A stretch of 48,732 nt of DNA from NCBI GenBank assembly GCA_903885565.1, contig CAISJI010000218.1, positions 1 to 48,732 on the forward strand, read 5' to 3'. Below the pieces are notes generated by a model that was given only the letters and a program-made list of their open reading frames with translations, did not search any database and had not been told where the DNA came from. The number at the start of each line of letters is the position of its first letter. The stretch's first letter is position 1. This DNA comes from an uncultured Planctomycetaceae bacterium. GTDB taxonomy: Bacteria > Planctomycetota > Planctomycetia > Pirellulales > UBA1268. A program made the position numbers and the translations under genes. This document shows positions 43,329 through 48,732 of the stretch, piece after piece.

Positions 43329-45094
43329 GCCTTTTGTACGTTCTCCTGCCGAGTGCGGTCATTTTGATCGTCGCCTACCGTCTCTACGGCAGCCTGCTGG
43401 CCAGGTTATTTCGGCTCGACGCCAACGCTCCTACTCCCGCCGTCACGCTCCGCGACGATGTCGACTACGAACCGATCCCCCCCACCCTGCTCCTTGGCCA
43501 ACACTTTTCCGCCATCGCCGCGGCCGGACCGATCGTGGGGCCAATTCTGGCCGGGGTGGCATTCGGCTGGCTGCCGGCGCTGCTCTGGATTCTCATCGGC
43601 AGCATCTTCATCGGTGGGGTTCACGATTTTTCAGCTCTGGTCGCCTCGGTGCGTCATCAGGCGCGCTCGATCGCCGAAGTGGTGCGCGACCACATGAGTC
43701 GGCGAAGCTACTTTCTGTTTCTTGCCTTTGTGTGGATTGCTCTGGTCTACATCATCGTGGCCTTCACCGACATCACCGCCTCGAGCTTCATCGGCCAACA
43801 GGTGCTCGAGAATGGACAGACGGTCACCGGCGGGGGCATCGCCACTTCGAGCCTGCTCTACCTGATTCTGCCGCTGATCATGGGCTTGTGCATGCGGATC
43901 CTGAAAATGCCGCTGTGGCTGGCGACGGTGATCTTTGTGCCGCTGGTGGGCGTGGCGATCTGGGCCGGACAGCTGATCCCCTTCGATCTGGCCGCCGTGC
44001 TGGGGGTGAGCAGCATTCAGGCGCAGAAGGTGTGGGGGGTGCTGCTGCTGCTCTACTGCCTGGGGGCCGCCATGGTGCCGATGTGGCTTTTGTTGCAGCC
44101 GCGTGGCCATCTCGGCGGGTGCTTTCTTTATGTGGCTCTGGCAGGGGCCGCCATCGGGCTGGTGGCAAGCGACACGCTGGTCGCGGGCGACTCGCAAATC
44201 CGCTATCCGGCGTTTACCCAGTGGCAGGCAGGCAAGGCGGGCAGCCTCGTGCCGATGCTCTTTATCACAATCGCCTGCGGAGCCTGCTCCGGATTTCACT
44301 CGCTCATCGCTTCGGGCACCACCAGCAAGCAGTTGCGCCGCGAAACGGACGCCCGCCCCATCGGCTACGGCACGATGCTGCTGGAGGCGTTTGTGGCGGT
44401 GGTGAGCCTCTGCTGCGTGATGGTGCTCGCGGCCGACAGCCCGCTGGCCACACAGCCACCCAATTTTGTCTACGCCCTGGGGATGGGCCGATTTCTTGAA
44501 ATTCTCGGCGTGCCGACCACCATCGGCGTATCGTTCGCCCTGATGGCCTTCACCACGTTTGTCTACGACACGCTCGATGTCTGCACCCGGCTGGGCCGCT
44601 ATATTGTGCAGGAACTGACCGGCCTGACCGGCAAGGCGGGGGCATGGCTGGGAACGGGCCTCACCGCCGGCGTGCCGCTGCTCTTTCTCCTCCGGCCGAG
44701 CAGCGATCCCGCCGGCAACCCGGTGCCGGTGTGGCGAGCCTTCTGGAGCCTGTTTGGGGCGAGCAACCAGTTGCTGGCGGCCCTCACGCTGCTGGGCATC
44801 ACGGTCTGGCTGTGGCGCACCCGCCACGAGGCGTGGGTCTGGCTGGTGACTGGGGTGCCGACGGTCTTCATGTTTGTGATGAGCACCTGGGCGCTCATCA
44901 GCATGACTCTGCCGCGATTCCACACTCCGGAAGGCTGGGTCTTGCCAGCCGATCCGGTGCCATGGGCCGGGCTGGTGCTGCTCGGTCTGGCAGGAGTGAT
45001 GCTCGTGGAGGCGATTCGGGCGTTGGGGTGGTTTTCCGGAAGTGGCAGGCCCGGTGCTCCAAATCGGCTCAAGGCAACCGAGTGGGCTTCTTGA
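43325..45094 (+). CDS. cstA: Carbon starvation protein CstA family transporter
   Basis: 589 residues, strongly hydrophobic with roughly 14-16 membrane helices. CstA motifs: DYEPIPPTLLLGQHFSAIAA, AAGPIVGPILAGVAFGWLPA, GGVHDFSALVASVRHQARSI, TIACGACSGFHSLIASGTTS and FTTFVYDTLDVCTRLGRYI. CstA proteins import peptides or pyruvate when carbon is scarce. This is the shorter CstA type, not the 700-residue E. coli form. The ATG overlaps the stop of the small leader frame. It sits alone on the plus strand, divergent from trxB. Confidence 0.93.
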   Translation: MSLLYVLLPSAVILIVAYRLYGSLLARLFRLDANAPTPAVTLRDDVDYEPIPPTLLLGQHFSAIAAAGPIVGPILAGVAFGWLPALLWILIGSIFIGGVHDFSALVASVRHQARSIAEVVRDHMSRRSYFLFLAFVWIALVYIIVAFTDITASSFIGQQVLENGQTVTGGGIATSSLLYLILPLIMGLCMRILKMPLWLATVIFVPLVGVAIWAGQLIPFDLAAVLGVSSIQAQKVWGVLLLLYCLGAAMVPMWLLLQPRGHLGGCFLYVALAGAAIGLVASDTLVAGDSQIRYPAFTQWQAGKAGSLVPMLFITIACGACSGFHSLIASGTTSKQLRRETDARPIGYGTMLLEAFVAVVSLCCVMVLAADSPLATQPPNFVYALGMGRFLEILGVPTTIGVSFALMAFTTFVYDTLDVCTRLGRYIVQELTGLTGKAGAWLGTGLTAGVPLLFLLRPSSDPAGNPVPVWRAFWSLFGASNQLLAALTLLGITVWLWRTRHEAWVWLVTGVPTVFMFVMSTWALISMTLPRFHTPEGWVLPADPVPWAGLVLLGLAGVMLVEAIRALGWFSGSGRPGAPNRLKATEWAS

Positions 45095-45259
45095 TCCCAG
45101 CCGTTCAACGACGTGTTGGAGGGAACCACCCACCCATGCACGCAATCGAGCGTTTTTTACCGAGCGTTTGAGTGCATCTGCCCCACTCAGCCCGGAATAT
45201 TTTTATGATTTTCTGTGATTTCTGGTAAGCTGCAAAATTCTCAGGAGGGAGCTCATCCT

Positions 45260-45529
45260 ATGCTGACTGAAGTCAAGGAACTCGACGTGCTGCAGTTGGG
45301 CAAGGTGCTCGCCGCACTTGGCGCCATTGTGGGCGTTGTCGTCGCCGCGGGAATTCTGGTTTCCATGCTCATGATGCCGCAGGGGGCCGGGGCGAGAATT
45401 CCGCTCCTGATGAGCATGCTGGCGCTCCCAGTGATCAAGTTTCTGGCTGGCGTGCTGATCGCTCTGGTCTACAACATGATCGTGCCATGGGCTGGCGGCA
45501 TCCGATTCCACAGCGAGCGCTGCGATTAG
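45260..45529 (+). CDS. Small two-helix membrane protein
   Basis: 89 residues from ATG 45260, with AGGAGG 11 bases upstream, slightly far. Two membrane helices are visible (VLAALGAIVGVVVAAGILVS and FLAGVLIALVYNMIVPW), and it ends GGIRFHSERCD. The layout, with a YN followed by GGI at the end, recalls DUF3566-like small membrane proteins, a weak match. The upstream AT-rich stretch 45199-45240, with TGGTAAGCT at 45223, may be its promoter. Function unknown. Confidence 0.65.
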   Translation: MLTEVKELDVLQLGKVLAALGAIVGVVVAAGILVSMLMMPQGAGARIPLLMSMLALPVIKFLAGVLIALVYNMIVPWAGGIRFHSERCD

Positions 45530-45589
45530 CAGGCCGTAAAAAACAGCGTCAGACGCCGGACGTGGCTGTGGCAGGCGAAAGGGGCGTCG

Positions 45590-45655
45590 TTCTGCTCGTG
45601 CGCTCAAGCGACAAGGCTTTCTCCGCCCCGAAGCCGACGCTCCACGGACGTGGCT
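45590..45655 (+). repeat. Dispersed intergenic repeat, diverged copy 3
   Basis: The segment matches the right two thirds of copies 1 and 2 (GCGACAAGGCTTT, then CCCGAAGCCGACGCTCCACGG) with more changes. Orientation is the same, and it again lies in a convergent gap, here between a small membrane protein gene and the minus-strand tRNA. Confidence 0.6.
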
Positions 45656-45666
45656 CTCTTCAAAGT

Positions 45667-45736
45667 TACCCGGCTAGGATTCGAACCTAGACAAAGGGAA
45701 CCAAAATCCCTTGTGCTACCGTTACACCACCGGGTA
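45667..45736 (-). tRNA. tRNA-Gln (UUG)
   Basis: The minus strand folds into a full cloverleaf: acceptor TACCCGG/CCGGGTA, D arm GTGTAACGGTAGCAC, anticodon arm AGGGA-TTTTGGT-TCCCT with anticodon TTG, and T arm CTAGG-TTCGAAT-CCTAG. At 70 bases it is slightly short because of a small D loop and variable loop. U1-A72 is usual for bacterial tRNA-Gln. CCA is not encoded. Confidence 0.93.
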
Positions 45737-46015
45737 GAGCGACTCCGTTCAGCATAACGGCTCGATTCAACGATGCGAGGGGGGTGGAAAAAGGCCCCCA
45801 AGGCCTGTCCAGTGTCACGGCAGCCGAAGCCTGTGTCGCCGCTAACGCAATGACGGTTGGCAGCAAAAACGGCCAACGTAGCCTGACACACACATTCTCA
45901 CTGGCCTACCGCGTGAGTTGCTTGCCTGGCCGGTTGCCGGGATGTCGCGGCCCCCGCTGTTTTGAGCCGGCGGCCCAGCAAAGCCCCGCCCAGAAAACTC
46001 ACCAGCCTGGCTTGG

Positions 46016-48732
46016 TTAGGCAGTAAGGCGAGCAGCAGCAGCCTTACGCTTCCTCCAAGCCCGCCAGCCGCCCATGCCCAGAGCGACAAATGCCATGGCA
46101 TATGTTGACGGCTCGGGGACGTAGCTGATCACGATGTTGTTGCCCATCTGCGACACCTGAAAGGTGTACCCAGACCGCACGCTGCTCAACAGGTCGCTCT
46201 GCGAATCCTGCCAATCGGTTCCGGAAAGGAGGAGGTTGGCACTATTGGCTGTTGTGCCGCTGACATTGTAAAGCGTCCAATTCTGCCAACCCGACCAGAA
46301 CGAATTGCTCCAATCGACCGTGCTGTTCGCGCTTCCAAAGGCGAGGTTCAACGACGTGGTAGCAGCAAAACTCAGATCGCCACCCACGGCCACCTGATTG
46401 TAGGCCAACGGACTGTTGCTCGTCGTATTTCCTGCCAACTGCCAGTAGACGCTCGGTCCGGCGGCTGTGCCAGATTGGGTGTATGTGAGATCTCCAGTGA
46501 ACGTCTGCACTCCCAGAATATCGCCGGGAGAATGTGTGCCGGAGATCGTCGTATCACCGCCAAGGGTGCCGACGCCGCTGAGCGTGGCACCGCTGTCAAT
46601 TGTGACTGCGCTGGCAACAGCCGTGGTGCCGTTAACCTTAAACTCACCGGCAAATACGTCTGTGGCACCGCTGTAGGTGTTGACGCCTGCGAGCGTCAAC
46701 ATCCCCGCGCCCTGCTTTTCCAAGCCGCCAGTGCCGCTGACACCACCCTCGAGCGTCAAGGCACCACTTGAAGCAACATCCATCCGTGCCGAGGTGGCAA
46801 GAATCAGCGGAGCGCCGATGGCATGGCTACCGGCAAGGACGTCGACAACGGCCGCTCCGCCACTGCCGGAGAGCGTCAGCGAACCACCGCTGCCCTGAGC
46901 GATATTGTAGGTGGCACCGGCGTTATTGAATGTGATGCCACGAAGGCTTGGGCTGGCTCCATTGAGCGACACAACAGCCGTTCCGCTGGTCAGCGCCGAG
47001 CCGAACGTCGCCGTGTCGGTGTTGGTGTATCCAGCATCGAGGCCGGGCGAGCCCTGATTCGCTCCCCAGTTGGTGCCGAAGGAGCTCACGAGCGTGCCCC
47101 ACGAACCACTGCCGTCGGTGGCCCAGGTCGACTGACCGGAGTAGACCGAGCCGGTTACCGTGATCGCCGCGGTGCCCAGATTGGAGGATGCACCGCTGAG
47201 CACCGAGTCGTCGGCGAACGTGTAGGTGAAGTTCTCGTTGATCGCCCCGAGGGAAGCACCCCCGGCCAGCGTCGCCGTGATGGCTGAGCTGCTCCCTGCG
47301 GCAACACCCGAAAGCGTGGTGAGTGAAATCCCGTTCGCAGCCGCGGCCGAACCACTCATATCAACGCGGTAGCCCGCTGCATTACTGCCGGAGAGGGAAT
47401 TGGTGCTTATGGCCGAGGCATATCCAGCATGAACAGGACCCAGGCCCAGCGTGCCGCCGGCCAAGCTGCCGGCCGTTGGTGAGGCATGGTCATACACATT
47501 GACACTCACCGAGCTTGTAGTTGAGGTCGTGCCGTAGGCGCCTGGGGCACTAATTGTGAACACGCCAGCCTGATTGCTGCCGGTTGTGGCTCCCGTGAAC
47601 GTCATTCCAGAGATCGTGCCGCTGGTGCTGCCCGCCGTAGCAGTGCCGCTGGTAGCAGTACCGGAGAGATTCGAGCCGGCAGTGCCGGTGAATGACAAGG
47701 TGGCTCCGCCTGACTGAGCCGCGTTGGCGACGGTGTATCCAATCGCCAGAGAACCGCCAGTGATGATCGAACCGCTGACAGGAATGGCTGTAACCGTTCC
47801 GAGCACAGCCTGCTGCTGGAGGTCGAGCGTGGAGCCGCTGTAGAGCAGGCTATAGCCATTCTGAATGTTACTCACGGTGCCAAACGTGCCAGAGATGGCT
47901 GTGCCGGCCAGCAATTTGTAGATGCCGGAGGAGGTGCCGCTGCCGGCCAGATCGAGCGTGTTGGTCGTACCCAGAGCTATCGCATTGACGCTGGCCGAGA
48001 CCAGCTGGGCCTGGCTGGTGGCATTGGCCACCATCGCCAGCGTGCCACTGGTGAGCGTGATTCTTCCAACGGAATCAGAGTAAGTGCCGAGGTTGAAGAC
48101 GCCCGAGGTCGTGGCGGTGCCGACCACCACTGCGCCGGTGGCAAGGGCATTGTCAGTGCCGTAGGTCAACGTGCCTTCGCCCACCGTCGTCTGACCCGTG
48201 TAGGTGTTGGACCCGGAGAGCGTGAGCGTTCCGGTGCCATCCTTCGTGAACGGTTGCGTGCCGGTGATGATGCTGCTGATCAATGTGTCGCCAACGCCGC
48301 CCACCGTCAGGCCAGCGCTGCCTGCGATTGAGAGGTTCCCGCTGGTGAGCCGCAGTAGGCCGGCGTCTGAATTGATGCGGCCTGCAGCACCCACCTGAAT
48401 CAGATTCCCGGCGAGAGTATTGGTGCCGCTGATATTGCGAATGGCTCCCCCGCTGCTGATCCCGGAGCCCTGATATTGAATCGTCTCCCCCGTCACAGTG
48501 ATGTCATTTTGCAATTCAAGTGCAGCGTTGATGGCAACGCTCGTGGTTCCTGTGGTGGAGCCGAGTGCGTTGTTATTTTGGATATTGATGGCACCAGCAT
48601 TGATCGTCAGGTCGCCAGTAAACGAATTGCTTCCGGTGAGCGTGACCGCACTGTTCAGGTTTTTGGAGAGCGTTCCTGACCCGGCCAGGTTTGCCGACAC
48701 CAGACCAGACGTCAACGTATAGCCCGAGGCAG
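46016..48732 (-). CDS. PEP-CTERM protein with autotransporter-type beta repeats (5' end outside window)
   Basis: At least 905 residues are visible and the frame is open at the window edge. The chain is Gly/Ser/Thr/Ala-rich with beta-helix repeats such as GTGTLTLSGSNTYTGQTTVG, GGLEKQGAGMLTLAGVNTYS and SGATDVFAGEFKVNGT, the autotransporter-associated beta strand repeat. It ends in a PEP-CTERM signal: YVPEPSTYAMAFVALGMGG plus Arg/Lys-rich WRAWRKRK. PEP-CTERM proteins are processed by exosortase and placed at the surface. A long extracellular adhesin-like or matrix role is likely; the ligand is unknown. The exosortase gene is not in this window. No promoter can be assigned. Confidence 0.85.
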   Translation of the reverse strand, partial: ASGYTLTSGLVSANLAGSGTLSKNLNSAVTLTGSNSFTGDLTINAGAINIQNNNALGSTTGTTSVAINAALELQNDITVTGETIQYQGSGISSGGAIRNISGTNTLAGNLIQVGAAGRINSDAGLLRLTSGNLSIAGSAGLTVGGVGDTLISSIITGTQPFTKDGTGTLTLSGSNTYTGQTTVGEGTLTYGTDNALATGAVVVGTATTSGVFNLGTYSDSVGRITLTSGTLAMVANATSQAQLVSASVNAIALGTTNTLDLAGSGTSSGIYKLLAGTAISGTFGTVSNIQNGYSLLYSGSTLDLQQQAVLGTVTAIPVSGSIITGGSLAIGYTVANAAQSGGATLSFTGTAGSNLSGTATSGTATAGSTSGTISGMTFTGATTGSNQAGVFTISAPGAYGTTSTTSSVSVNVYDHASPTAGSLAGGTLGLGPVHAGYASAISTNSLSGSNAAGYRVDMSGSAAAANGISLTTLSGVAAGSSSAITATLAGGASLGAINENFTYTFADDSVLSGASSNLGTAAITVTGSVYSGQSTWATDGSGSWGTLVSSFGTNWGANQGSPGLDAGYTNTDTATFGSALTSGTAVVSLNGASPSLRGITFNNAGATYNIAQGSGGSLTLSGSGGAAVVDVLAGSHAIGAPLILATSARMDVASSGALTLEGGVSGTGGLEKQGAGMLTLAGVNTYSGATDVFAGEFKVNGTTAVASAVTIDSGATLSGVGTLGGDTTISGTHSPGDILGVQTFTGDLTYTQSGTAAGPSVYWQLAGNTTSNSPLAYNQVAVGGDLSFAATTSLNLAFGSANSTVDWSNSFWSGWQNWTLYNVSGTTANSANLLLSGTDWQDSQSDLLSSVRSGYTFQVSQMGNNIVISYVPEPSTYAMAFVALGMGGWRAWRKRKAAAARLTA

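Noticed and set aside
45737-46015. Gene between the tRNA and the PEP-CTERM protein
   Set aside because: Short frames on both strands overlap the tRNA or the neighbouring gene and lack ribosome sites; nothing recognisable.

Overview
The window reads as a chromosomal segment of a Planctomycetota bacterium, most likely Pirellulales-like. This rests on gene content, not on any database search. The signs are a planctomycete cytochrome/DUF1549/DUF1553 protein paired with a Tat-exported DUF1501 protein, a giant cysteine-rich YTV-repeat wall protein, a PilM-type platform with very long Pro/Ala-rich tails, a Ser/Thr kinase with a C-terminal receiver-like domain, and a PEP-CTERM protein with autotransporter-type beta repeats. 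Coding density is high and the DNA is GC-rich. No rRNA, CRISPR array, prophage or transposase gene was found.

Layout. 1-5.1 kb: tail of a 6-phosphogluconolactonase, then a minus-strand pair mfd and a secreted peptidyl-prolyl isomerase with overlapping stop/start. 5.3-7.1 kb: ilvB. 7.3-14.9 kb: a minus-strand four-gene operon (PilM/PilN-like fusion, PilO-like, a third membrane-anchored protein, a HEAT-like protein) that looks like an inner-membrane platform. 15.0-19.0 kb: a plus-strand operon of a GH38-like protein, cmk and plsC. 19.2-24.3 kb: the PSCyt/DUF1549/DUF1553 protein and its DUF1501 partner. 24.5-27.7 kb: a large secreted protein with a glycosidase-like middle region. 27.9-29.4 kb: kinase. 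29.7-35.5 kb: circularly permuted ATP-grasp, alpha-E and transglutaminase/DUF2126 operon, a known predicted peptide-forming/tagging cluster. 35.7-38.0 kb: YTV protein. 38.4-40.8 kb: carA and a YihY/BrkB membrane protein. 41.1-41.6 kb: small secreted Cys-rich protein followed by a dense run of hairpins. 42.0-45.5 kb: thioredoxin reductase, cstA with a possible translationally coupled leader ORF, and a small membrane protein. 45.7 kb: tRNA-Gln(UUG). 46.0 kb to the end: a PEP-CTERM protein truncated by the window edge.

The most interesting structure outside genes is a dispersed repeat of about 90 bp. It has two clear copies and one diverged copy, all in the same orientation and each in the gap between convergent transcription units. 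Other non-coding structure includes a GTTTCAA tandem array, a hairpin cluster behind the Cys-rich gene and a perfect DnaA box between mfd and ilvB. The YTV gene carries a 90-nt higher-order repeat in two separate blocks. Start sites given here often differ from the longest open frame. Reasons are given per gene.
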